NCBI RefSeq assembly: GCF_905163445.1
Contig: NC_053196.1
Location: 15,339,501-15,403,500 of the forward strand
From: Pararge aegeria
Taxonomy: Eukaryota > Arthropoda > Insecta > Lepidoptera > Nymphalidae
Length of the DNA stretch: 64,000 bases
Reading direction: 5' to 3'
Below, piece by piece: positions 1 through 9,856 of the stretch (its first letter is position 1; the number at the start of each line of letters is the position of its first letter). The notes under the pieces are model-generated. The model ran no database searches. It worked only from the letters and a program-made list of their open reading frames with translations, and was not told the origin of the DNA. Made by a program: the position numbers and the translations under genes.

Positions 1-245
1 ACCTCTATAGTACAAAAATAAATATTTAATTCGGTTATAATTTGTCGGTGTAATGGTGTAAAATCGTCAAACACTTTCATCCCCTCTCCGACCGACCGAG
101 CTTAATTTCGGGATAAAAAGTATCCTATATTACTTCTAACACTTTCAAAAATATGTGTACAAAGTTTCATGAGGATCGGTTAAGTAGTTTTTGCGTGAAA
201 GCGTTACAAACAAACTTACATTGACATTTATAATATTAGTAGGGA
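1..245 (-). mobile_element. Helitron-like non-autonomous element, family H-A (cut by window edge)
   Basis: The reverse complement starts with TCCCTACTAATATTATAAATG at 245 and matches, base for base over long stretches, the copies at 18.3, 28.5 and 41.6 kb (see those). It runs off the left edge, so the CTAG end is not visible. Inserted after an A, as the other copies are. Confidence 0.6.
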
Positions 246-1839
246 TGTATATGGTATGGTATACATATATTAATATTTGAACTTATCTTTTGAACGATGG
301 TCTCTCATGCTATAAATATTTTTGGGATGCAGTTTACTTATTTAAAATAATTTAATTTATTGTAAGACTACCTGTTTCTCTCGTTCTTCGTCCCCGTTTA
401 TAACGGATTTTTACAAACCCCCGGGAACAGTTTGTTGGTACATTAAGTAGCCTATGTTTACTCTCCGTCCGTTTTCAACTCTGTGCCAACATTAAAGTCA
501 TATTCATTGCATAGTTAAGCTGTGAAGCAAGAACAAACATATAAAAACACAGTGGCATTTATAATATTTGCAGGTTAGGATTAAAGTTAAAACTAAAACT
601 GGTTTGTACGTGTGAACTACCTGAGAAGAATAATAATGTGAACAATCAGCTCTGAGAATATAGTGTGGCAACGTTAATTTATGGTTAGGTAGTGACGTAC
701 TATTACAGAGCAATGAGTAGTTAGGTTCGACATTTGAATGACTATCTCTCGTGCTATAAATATTTTGAGTCTGCAGTTAACTTACTTAAATAATTAAGTT
801 TATTTTAAGAATGGCTAGCCCGCGACTTCGTCTGCGTTGAAATATTGATTTTCCCGGAAATTAGAAGAAACCCCGAGAAATCATAAATCTATATCCAGCA
901 GATTGTCAAAATCAGTTACATGATTTATAAGTTATCAGGTCACAATAAGACAAATACTTACTCTCAAGTTTGTATTATTAACTATCTAAACTCCTAAAAG
1001 TGCCCTTTCGCTACATACATATAGATTAAAGCCAAGAATATAATATATTAACCCTTGATTATCAAAATAGATTGTGCTACTAGGGCATAAAACCCATTTA
1101 ATTACAGAGTTACACACTTTGCTTTGCACTTCGATTGCGAGGAAACTCTTCGACTTATAAAGTTCGATTCTTCGCCCAATATTTTAGTGAACGCCAAATT
1201 TGGTTTACTGACCGAGTTAAAAGCTGCTTTTCCATCCGTGTCATTTAATAAAATATAAATAAAATATTATTAATTAAATAAATTTCATTTTTCATTTATT
1301 CAGAATATAGGTAAGGGTACAGAATTGACACAATAAACATGGTGCCACGATAACTGTTGCAGTAGTATAAACTGTGTCGCAACAATTAACGCCCACCTCC
1401 AACAATAAATGTATAGTACAAATAAGACAAAAGTAGAACATAGTAAATGCCAATAAAAAAAAAGAGAATAAGAGTCAATTAAAATAATAAAAACACAAAA
1501 ACAAATATATAATCTATTCTAATAATATAATCCCCAATAATGCACAAGTGCATAAAAATTAGTTTTCAGACTTCATAGCCTAAAGTAAGACTATGAGAGT
1601 TTGAGAAGTGACAGTTAATATATAGTTTTGTAGTTACCATCTACAACTGAGGAGTTTGGTTGCGAGAAGTACAATTAAATAGCAGTAATATCATCCTGGG
1701 AATACAGTTCTAACAACCATAAATAATACATTAATTGATGGTTAATTAACATTTATTACATGTTAACTACCCACTCTGTAGTTCAATCAGTAATAATTGT
1801 TGTTATTTATAGAGTAACTATGTACCTATCCTATGTGTA
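246..1839. other. AT-rich stretch without recognised genes
   Basis: Apart from the Helitron-like end at 815-900 I see only short AT-rich or background sequence. No frame longer than 70 codons with coding character. Confidence 0.5.
815..900 (-). mobile_element. Helitron-like 3' end, fragment
   Basis: The plus strand reads CTAGCCCGCGACTTCGTCTG, the reverse of a Helitron-like GC-rich CTAG end. The inner boundary is unknown. Confidence 0.4.
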
Positions 1840-1905
1840 TGGAAGAGTTCGCTATGTAGCGATAAGGCCGCCAAATTGTATACTTTGCTTACAATTTTTT
1901 ATACG
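1840..1905 (+). mobile_element. LINE 3'-end fragment, family G
   Basis: GAGTTCGCTATGTAGCGATA then AGGCCGCCAAATTGTATACT matches the start of the 54.9-kb copy. It directly abuts the inverted family L copy at 1908. Confidence 0.45.
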
Positions 1906-1907
1906 TT

Positions 1908-2075
1908 TAAAGTCAAAGTCAAAAATATCTTTATTCAAGTAGGCCTATAGGTGGCACTTTTAATGCGTACATAAGAATTACACGGTAGTGAGATGATGGC
2001 GATAACCACATTCGTAAACTTAAAACTAAAGCTACGAGGGTTTCAAACGCTTCCATGTCTAAGAAGAAGCCCACA
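1908..2075 (-). mobile_element. LINE 3'UTR copy, family L
   Basis: The plus strand starts AGTCAAAGTCAAAAATATCT and continues TTATTCAAGTAGGCCTATAG, then ATGGCGATAACCACATTCG and GCTACGAGGGTTTCAAACGC. It is the inverse of the 3.25-3.65 kb copy. Confidence 0.6.
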
Positions 2076-2098
2076 GCAATGTGGTGTACAATAAAAGT

Positions 2099-2136
2099 GT
2101 ATTCATTCATTCACGCATTCATTCATTCATTCATAC
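2099..2136. repeat. ATTC microsatellite
   Basis: TATTCATTCATTCACGCATT followed by further CATT units. Confidence 0.8.
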
Positions 2137-2228
2137 CTAGGTATTATTTTCTTTACAGATATTGCAAAACAATTAGGCCAGGAACACATTAGAAGCGTCG
2201 CGGTAGCTTTACATTTGTATTAAGTACT

Positions 2229-2372
2229 ATCTCCCTAGCACAGTGGCGCGGGCGAGCGCTGTGGTTTCATACTAAGTGGGGCGCCCAGGTTCAATCGCTA
2301 GTGCTTATCAAGAAACTTTGTAATTTTCTCCTATCTGGTCTCGTGGTAGCCTTCGGAAGTGGCTTGTTACCA
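2229..2372 (+). mobile_element. SINE-B head and part of body
   Basis: CCTAGCACAGTGGCGCGGGC (box A) and CCAGGTTCAATCGC (box B), then TATCTGGTCTCGTGG(TA)GCCTTCGG, matching the family at 51.1 kb. Cut off by AAAGTCAAAGTC at 2373. Confidence 0.5.
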
Positions 2373-2410
2373 AAGTCAAAGTCAGATGATTCTTTATTCT
2401 TTACACACAG

Positions 2411-2542
2411 AGCTACCCGACTAGCTACCCATCTAGCTACCCAACTAGCTACTTGCCTAACTACCCACCTATCTCGCCACCTAGCTACCAGCCTAGCTGC
2501 GCCCCTAACTACACACCTAGCTACCCACCAAAATACCGACCT
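2411..2542. repeat. 12-bp minisatellite, 11 units
   Basis: Units such as AGCTACCCATCT, AGCTACCCAACT, AACTACCCACCT and AGCTACCAGCCT repeat at a strict 12-bp step. Because 12 is divisible by three and the unit lacks stops, both strands stay open (89 and 94 codons), but the four-residue repeats (LATH-type) look like a by-product. Confidence 0.85.
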
Positions 2543-2784
2543 ACTTAAAACTAAATCGAACATTGTGTGAACCACACGATCAAATCAATGTAACATTCCA
2601 GAGGATAATTAAAATCAAACCAAATAATACCCTTTAACAAACTAGAGAGCTTTCCAGTCGCTCTTTACTAAAATAATTTGAAACTCAACGGTCTTATCTC
2701 AAAGGCTTTGAAATTAAAACCTTTGCCTTTGGCGTACAGCAATAAAACAAAGAGGATACTAATGAAATAACAACGTTCGATTAA

Positions 2785-2905
2785 TAGTAACTTTTATAAA
2801 GCGGGTAAATAAACTTTTGATGACTATAGTTTATTAAATTGGTTAGGATTTTTACAAATGCGCTAATAATAATTATTTATTTAATAAATAGTTTTTAAGA
2901 AACAA
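2785..2905 (+). repeat. Unassigned repeat X, long copy
   Basis: AAAGCGGGTAAATAAACTTT, TGATGACTATAG, then TTAATAAATAGTTTTTAAGA. Colinear with 63655-63777 over about 120 bp. Shorter copies lie at 15.31 and 34.11 kb. Confidence 0.5.
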
Positions 2906-3249
2906 TTTAAATTTTATTCGATTAACAACCAATGTTCATGACATTGAGTTGGTGGGTATTTTGATATAAATACATTATCGATACACTTCAGTCCTACATG
3001 GACTCGAACGATGATAGATACCTCTTGGTGGTTTAGTCCGTATCACTAGATTCGCGATTGCCTACGTTTTAATGGAATCTGGTAGGGATTCTGACGTTTT
3101 CCCAGAGTGAAAAGTAACATGAAAATTTTATGTATGTTTATAAAAACATTTCTAAATCTAAGAAAAAATTTGACTCTAATAATTTGACATTAGAAGTGAG
3201 AATAAACTTGCAGTGAAATATACTAGGTTACATAAAATTCATAACTCGT

Positions 3250-3648
3250 TTAAAGAAAATTGCATGACATCTTGGCTGTCTCTTAAAATGTTCAAAGTGT
3301 AATAAACGTAAGGCTAAATCCTTCTATAGTATAACTACGGACTACGTTATCGAAAAAAAGCTTGGGACTAAATTATTACTCTAGCCAGGTTGCTAATCTA
3401 ATAATTTTAAATGACAATGTTAGATGGTGATAACAAAAAGGAACACCCGGCTAAGTTTGTCGGACTTCTTGTTAGACCAGGACGCGTTTTGAAACCTCGC
3501 AGCTTTAGTTATAAGTTTACGAATATGGTAATCGCCATCATCACACTACCGCGTACACATTTTTAATGTAGGTACGCAGGTAGGTAGGTCGTATCATCCA
3601 TGGGACTACTTGAATAAAGATATTTTTGACTTTGACTTTATCATTTAT
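3250..3648 (+). mobile_element. LINE 3'UTR copy, family L (TTTGAC tail)
   Basis: Contains GACTACGTTATCGAAAAAAA, TAGCCAGGTTGCTAATCTAA, GGAACACCCGGCTAAGTTTG, then CGCCATCATCACACTACCG and ends ACTTGAATAAAGATATTTTT with TTTGACTTTGAC. Matching copies: 1.9 kb (-), 16.1 kb (+), 53.5 kb (-). The product is non-coding. Probably CR1/Jockey-type. Confidence 0.6.
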
Positions 3649-5034
3649 CTGTCCCGGATTCAAGTTATCAGTTAAGCTTTGAAGGCGGGCATAGGTAACA
3701 AAGGCTATTTTTAATCCTGCGGGAATGTCATCCGGGAATTTTTTCATTTATAACCGGTGGTTTTTTTTAGCCCATGTCTTAGAGCATTTAATTATATTTA
3801 AGTTACAACTACAACTACTTTAACTACAGCAAGACTGTAGTATACAGTATTAAAGTGTAGAAATAATTTTAAAATGTTAAAGAAAAATCACAGTTCTGAA
3901 CGTGTATCAAACGACGTTTTTTAATACACTTGCGAAAAAGTGCAGGCCATAACAAATTTTAAGCGGCTTGAATAAACAGTAAATTGTAAAAGGGAAAAAG
4001 TAAAAAACACTAGTGCGAAAAATTCAACTTTCCTAACGATGTCAAGTTACAATAAGGTATTTTTAAGCAACTATATTTAAAACCATTTCATTTTATGTTC
4101 ACTTACTTATAGAAACAATTGGGCGAATTTCAACCAGTCAAGGCGTTCTGTAGTGTTCATTATTGCTACCAAAAGCGAGTCTTGGTAGAATTTTAAGTGT
4201 CTACATTCGTGTAACGCTTACGTGCCTAGATTGCGAGTATTTGAGTAGCTTAGTTCAAAGAAGTATAGTTCCATGAACTGATCTCCTATCGGTGTGTGGC
4301 CTCTTTGTGTACTAGAAACACGTACATGGTTCGCCGGCTAATATTAGGTAATCATTTGATCCTGTATAAGGAAGAAGATTGTGTTTCTACCACACACAGT
4401 AGGTATACAGATCATTAACCTTTGTTTCGAATGCTTTTGAAGAGATTTTTATTTAGAATGTGATTTGAAACTGTGTGGAACGGATATTCGTCATGATAAT
4501 GACAGAAGCACATATATGCATGGGAAAGAATGAGATAGAAATACTGTACACATTACGTTTTCTATTTCAATTACTACAGAAAAAATGAATTTGTAATATA
4601 ATATATCAAATATTTAAGTTCGGTAAAAAATAATAAACCTTACATTTATCCGAATTGTAAATTAATCTGATTCCATCTTCAAATAACTTGTCATAAAATA
4701 TATATGAACATTTGCGTATGTGTAGTGATATTTATATATATAATATAATTCTGTAAATATTATATGTATGAGTTACTTATGTATTATTACTAGATTGATT
4801 CCATAATTTGATCCTTTCATTAAGGATATGTTGGAGGGGATCACTTAAAGCGTTAAGACTATCTTTGCGCATTTTTATTAACTTGTTTTCTAGTTTTGTT
4901 ATTTTTTTTTTAATTTATAATTTCTGCAATAAATAATTCATGTATCTATTTCATTTTGTCATATATTGTGTCATACGGATAGGGCATCAGACATGACATA
5001 AACGGGCATGTCTGTTTCTATCAGAATTATCCCG
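3649..5034. other. AT-rich stretch without recognised genes
   Basis: No repeat block shared with other parts of the window and no coding-like frame. If the Dok-7-like call is right, this is intron. Confidence 0.5.
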
Positions 5035-5150
5035 ACTTCATTTGTAGAGTTCTCCTCTCCACGCTCCACCAGTGTACAGCGACTCCCTGTAGCTCGCATT
5101 ATGTCGTCTGTCCAACCCTCTTGGTTCCAACGCTAGGTTTTCTATTCCCA
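5035..5150 (-). mobile_element. RTE-like LINE fragment
   Basis: CAGCGACTCCCTGTAGCTCG and ATTATGTCGTCTGTCCA resemble, inverted, the DDIxRxxG segment of the RTE-like tail. Diverged. Confidence 0.4.
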
Positions 5151-5739
5151 TCTATATTTACAAATTCCCAACGTCTTTCGCACGCTTTAACTAGTTTTTA
5201 AGTTCCTGTTAATGTTTTTTGTGTGTGCAATAACGAATTTTAATAAACAAACATCTACCAGTCTCCGAAACTATTGTTAGTAAATCTCTCTATAAAAATC
5301 GGCCACCGACTTACGCGTCGGCTACTTCAAAGACTCGGCGAAAAAACGCAAATAATTTGAGCGAACGAACTAAACGTATGCATATCTACCGCATGTTTAG
5401 ATGTAACAATATGTATTCACTATTCAACATAATGTATGTCACGGATGTTCTGCGTGTTTGGGTACCTAATGCGGGCGCCTGTAGTTAGTCACTGGCCGCG
5501 GGCAGTACTTTGATCGATATCTATGCTAATATGATTCATTGGACTTCCTTTGATAGTGGCTTACTGTTGGCAAAACAATTACTGGTTTACTCGCTAAATC
5601 TATGAGAGCCTAGTACTTTTTTATGGTTATATTTGACGGGCCAAGCTGATGGCCCAATTGATGCTATAGAAACATCGCCTATAATCAGAGCTACACTTTG
5701 CCGGGCAAGGACGGACTATACATAAATAAATAAATATAC

Positions 5740-6434
5740 TACGACAATACAATGCGTATGTCACAGCAAGTTTAAGATATGGTATAATATTTTGGGGTAA
5801 TTCGTCTGATAGAGAGCGAATATTTAAATGTCAAAAGAAGTGTCTAAGAGCTATATGTCACTTGCGTCCCACAGATACGTGTAAACCGTATTTTGAGAAA
5901 ATGAAAATACTAACTTGTCCTTGTTTGTATATTTATGAAGTTCTGATATTTATCAAAAAAAACAATCACTTGTTTACATATAGTGATAGCGAACGCAGGA
6001 AAAATAAATTATTGTATAAGCCACATTCATTATGGCGCCTAAAATATACAACAAATTGCCAGCGTCACTAGCCAACAGAAACATAAATCTTGTAGATTTT
6101 AAAGATAAGATAAAAAAATTACTTATTGGGAAATGTTATTATACCATCCAAGAATATTTAACAGACACAATATTATAGGTTTGACATTTACAGTGATTAT
6201 AATTTGACATGAATAATAATATTTGTACTTTTGATATCACTCTTAAATTTTATTCTTATTTTAATAATATCGATTGATTTAAGATAGTATTATTATTGTA
6301 TAATTATTGTACGATCATATATATTTTTTGCATGCCATCTAAGGCGGATTGTTTGTCCCTATGTTTTGTGTACCTACCAACAATGTAATACCAATCTGCA
6401 AATAAACGATTTGATTTGATATGATTTGATTTGA
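5740..6434 (+). pseudogene. Degenerate LINE RT C-terminus with TTGAT-type tail
   Basis: The frame near 5755 reads TASLRYGIIFWGN, then KCQKKCLRAICHLRPTDTCK, a common C-terminal segment of CR1/Jockey-like RTs. After 6030 the homologous reading shifts frame (PKIYNKLPASLANRNI). A 3' tail of repeated GATTT/TTGAT units lies at 6398-6434. It is broken by frameshifts and 5' truncated. Clade assignment within CR1/Rex1/Jockey is open. Confidence 0.6.
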
Positions 6435-6488
6435 ATACACACATCGCAATCTAGCCCCGCCTATAATTACAAAAAAAAAAAACATAAA

Positions 6489-6881
6489 TCTATATTTATA
6501 AAAGAGAAAGTGTATGGGTATGTTCCGTATAGGCTCCAAACGGCTGGACCGATTAAACTTTCAGGGAATCTCCGGATTGACCTGGCGAGTAATTCTGCAA
6601 AGTTTGGTGACGCTCGGAGCACCCCTATTTTTGAACTGTCAAACTGTCAAATACAGCTTTTATTTACTATGATGGTATTCTATCTACACCCATGTACACC
6701 CAACATGGGTGTAGATAATGATCTTCACCCGCTCGAGAATAGAATAGAAGAGAATGAATACGGAGAGAAATAAATTGTTTGATATATTATGAGACTTAAA
6801 TTAAAAATTTAATGATGTAAGTTTATTGTTTAGATAAAATAAACCAAAATCTAGCCCGGCGAAGCGGGCTGGGTACGCTAG
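6489..6881 (+). mobile_element. Helitron-like non-autonomous element, family H-C
   Basis: Begins TCTATATTTATAAAAGAGAA and ends GGGTACGCTAG before a T. A clean hairpin sits just before the end: AGCCCG (6853-6858), loop GCGAAG, CGGGCT (6865-6870), with CTAG 7 bp later, the textbook layout of a Helitron 3' end. A second copy lies at 47.05 kb. This copy alone has an internal 13-bp inverted repeat (6681-6693 / 6705-6717). Confidence 0.68.
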
Positions 6882-6882
6882 T

Positions 6883-6990
6883 TATTCATTAAAATATTCA
6901 TCAGTCATCTTAGTACCCATAACACACGTTACGCTTACTTTGGGGATAGATGGCGATGTGTATTTTCGTAGTATATTTATTTATTTATTT
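6883..6990 (+). mobile_element. SINE-A fragment (tail half)
   Basis: AAAATATTCATCAGTCATCT through ACTTTGGGGATAGATGGCG, directly downstream of the H-C element. A tiny inverted bit of the same tail lies at 6434-6458 and a bit at 5718-5752. Confidence 0.6.
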
Positions 6991-8149
6991 TCATTACCAG
7001 GTATGTCCTAGGAAACGGAGATTATCTGTAGACAATCCCTTAATCCCACGATTAGAAAAAAAAGAGTCCTTATTTCTGTGTACGAATCATATGAAGCAGG
7101 ATGCCATAAGTCAAACCCAAGAAAATAATTTCATATCTAATAAATCTAAAAAATAAAAAATGTACTGCACGTTTATCACGCATCTACGAGTACGTGCACG
7201 TCACATAATATCTAATCATGTGACATATTTCTGTATATCGATACCGTATCAGACGTGATAGGCAAATATCAAGACATCATGAGTTATCTATACAGCATGC
7301 GGCAATGGACAATTAACCTTAGTACCTTAACATAAAGTTCATTTCGAAATGACTATCTCATCCAGATAAAATTGATTGTGATGTGAACAGTTTATTTGCT
7401 AGGTACTACCTATATACTATGAATACAGGTGTAAAGGATTGTGTACTCCACTTCTGTATAACGACCAAGTACTTGTAGGAATTGGTGTAAAATATATATT
7501 TGTTAATTTTAAATATATTCTAGATTAACAAAATATTACATATATGCTTATAAAATATTTTTAACCAGCAGAGTTTGAACCCACATCTCCCTGGCCATCG
7601 CGGCGTTTAATGTGCCATAGTTATCATACCAGCGACAATACCAAATACCCTTGAATATAGTAGACATATTATAAGCGACTGGTGATTTAATAGGAAACGT
7701 TACAGTTTCAACCTACTTTTTTTATCACGCTCATAACGCGACCTTATTCCACATATATAAGGCTCATAGTCCAAGAAATTCGTCACGCGTGTTTTATTTA
7801 TTTCCCGATTAAGTAAATTTGTACCTCACTGCAAGTTATATGCATGAAGATGGACCGTTGTTAATTCAACCGGGTAGTCCAGATTATTTTTTGAATACCA
7901 ACAAACGAAGTTTTTATGCGCCTTAAAATAGTACGCATTTTAGATAGAAATATATTTTGGACCGTCTTATTATTTATTATAAATTACCTTTTAATTTGAT
8001 CAAATTATTCAAAATTCATGAGTTATATTTTAAATGCGATATTATTTCCTTCATTATATTTTCAAAATATTGGCTGGCTGTATGGTAGTTTAACTTGGCA
8101 TGCGAAAAACAGACCATCGCGCCATTTTCTATAATTAATATTTTATGTT
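6991..8149. other. AT-rich stretch without recognised genes
   Basis: One degraded tRNA-like head (7560-7645). The short frame at 6950-7156 overlaps a SINE tail and is not a gene. Confidence 0.45.
7560..7645 (-). mobile_element. Possible tRNA-like SINE head, degraded
   Basis: The minus strand has GGTATGATAACTATGGCACA and GTGGGTTCAAACTCTGCTGG (box B-like). No body recognised. Confidence 0.3.
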
Positions 8150-8401
8150 AATGTCACCGCTTTGTGGTTGGTTATTAATAATTTAAAAAGTCCTGTTTAA
8201 TTTGGAAAGCCGAGCAACAAGATTTCACGCCGCCGGTTATAATAATCAAAGCAAGAATCGCGAGTGAATAACCTCTTGCCACCACAATTGTAGAAAAACC
8301 GCAAAAAGGTCAGTTACGTAGTTAGTTAGTTTTCTATACAATAGCTGGTGTCTGGGAGTGAGTACTTTGTTTTTGTGTTGGTGATAGGTGGTGAAGGGCT
8401 A

Positions 8402-9856
8402 ATGGAGGTTCAACCCCCACCTAAACCCCCTGATCCGGGGGGAAATATGAATATTTCGGCAGAGCAGGTCGAGAGCCCACATTTTATACCTATGGACTCT
8501 GAATCTACCCACCGTGGCACTAAGCGAACTATTCCTTTAAATGACACTTATAAAACGGGTTCTCTCCCTAAAAAAACTATTACAGATCCTGGCTCAACAG
8601 CTCCCTCTATGCAATCTGTTTACCTGCATCCCTCTCTCTCTGATTGTCCAAAAAAATACTTTAATGATGATAAAGGCCCATATATAGTATACGTCTCGCG
8701 TGAAGTCGCTGACCCTTCAGCCGGCGCTTCTATGAGAGCAATTAAATTTGGTCAGTTTCTACACAAGAACAAAATCACGTCAGTACTCAATGATGGTGTG
8801 AAAAGTGTTGGAAGAAATAAAATATCAGTGGAGTTCTCATCTGGGCAGGCGGCCAATGAATTTATAGATAACCCTATACTTGATACTTCTAACTTTACAG
8901 CTTTTATCCCCACATTTAATATTACCCGTATGGGATTAGTAAGAGGAGTTCCCACTGATTGGCACCTGGATGAGTTTATTGACTCTCTAGAGCTCCCCGC
9001 AGGTTGTGGGGAGATTCTTAAAGCTCGTCGTCTTAATCGTAAGGTAACAACCGATAGCGTGGTGACCTGGATTCCAACACAGTCTGTCGTTCTGACTTTT
9101 AGAGGGCAAACCCTCCCACCCAAGATTTTTTCTTATCACACTTCTCTCCCTATCCATACTTACAGACTCCCTACTATCCAATGTTTAAATTGCTGTCGAT
9201 TTGGGCACATCAAGGACCAATGTAGATCGAAACCGCGTTGTTTCAAATGCTCCCAACCCCACTCAGGTGAATCTTGTGAGATAGAAACTGAAAACTCGTC
9301 TTGCCTTCTGTGCTCTGGCAAACATATGGCCACAAACAAAAGCTGCCCAGAACACTCCCGGCAGCAATCAATAAAAATGTTAATGTCAGAGGAAAACTTA
9401 TCGTATCAGGATGCCTCTGCTAGATTCCCTCCAGTGCGACGCTCTTATGCTGACATGACAAAAGAGTTATTCACTAAACCCACTTACTCCCCAGTCTTTT
9501 CTATTCCCAATTCTAATAGGGTACACTATCCCCAAACGCCAAGAAATTCTTACAGGCAAACAATTTTCCGTACTCCTCGTCCCAGGCTTCAACCAACAAA
9601 GGGCTACGATCGTCAAGCACACCATGACATCATCCGGAACTGCCGCACATCTTTTCCCAATGGTAGTGCTTTAAATATTGAGCACGACTACGCTTTGCCA
9701 CCCGATGATAGTAGTATACCTTCCCTCACCAATTCATTAAAGAACATTCTTGAAAATATAAATCAACATCCCCTACCGCCCAACGTTGCACAAATTATTA
9801 TCAAAATCGCATCTCTTCTCAACAATGGCGTCCATGGAGATAATTCAATGGAATAG
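8402..9856 (+). CDS. LINE ORF1: gag-like nucleic-acid-binding protein
   Basis: An open frame of 484 codons from ATG 8402 to TAG 9854-9856. The frame stays open upstream to a GTG at 8348, but 8402 is the first ATG and gives MEVQPPPKPPDP. Residues 1-75 are proline/serine rich and low in complexity. About 95-245 is the structured part typical of I and Jockey ORF1. Three CCHC knuckles follow: Cys261/Cys264/His269/Cys274, Cys280/Cys283/His287/Cys292 and Cys301/Cys304/His308/Cys315. The tail (about 345-484) is basic and proline rich. ORF1 proteins of this type bind element RNA in the ribonucleoprotein used for target-primed reverse transcription. The last 32 nt overlap ORF2 in a different frame. 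No stops or frameshifts are seen. It contains no viral envelope or similar domain. Confidence 0.9.
   Translation: MEVQPPPKPPDPGGNMNISAEQVESPHFIPMDSESTHRGTKRTIPLNDTYKTGSLPKKTITDPGSTAPSMQSVYLHPSLSDCPKKYFNDDKGPYIVYVSREVADPSAGASMRAIKFGQFLHKNKITSVLNDGVKSVGRNKISVEFSSGQAANEFIDNPILDTSNFTAFIPTFNITRMGLVRGVPTDWHLDEFIDSLELPAGCGEILKARRLNRKVTTDSVVTWIPTQSVVLTFRGQTLPPKIFSYHTSLPIHTYRLPTIQCLNCCRFGHIKDQCRSKPRCFKCSQPHSGESCEIETENSSCLLCSGKHMATNKSCPEHSRQQSIKMLMSEENLSYQDASARFPPVRRSYADMTKELFTKPTYSPVFSIPNSNRVHYPQTPRNSYRQTIFRTPRPRLQPTKGYDRQAHHDIIRNCRTSFPNGSALNIEHDYALPPDDSSIPSLTNSLKNILENINQHPLPPNVAQIIIKIASLLNNGVHGDNSME

Noticed and set aside
2291..2575. Two overlapping open frames (89 and 94 codons) on opposite strands
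   Set aside because: They exist only because of the 12-bp minisatellite and lack any natural domain.
8752..9181. Minus-strand frames (up to 123 codons) inside the LINE ORF1
   Set aside because: Shadows of the ORF1 coding strand; the same applies to the minus frames at 10695-11480 and 12551-12835.
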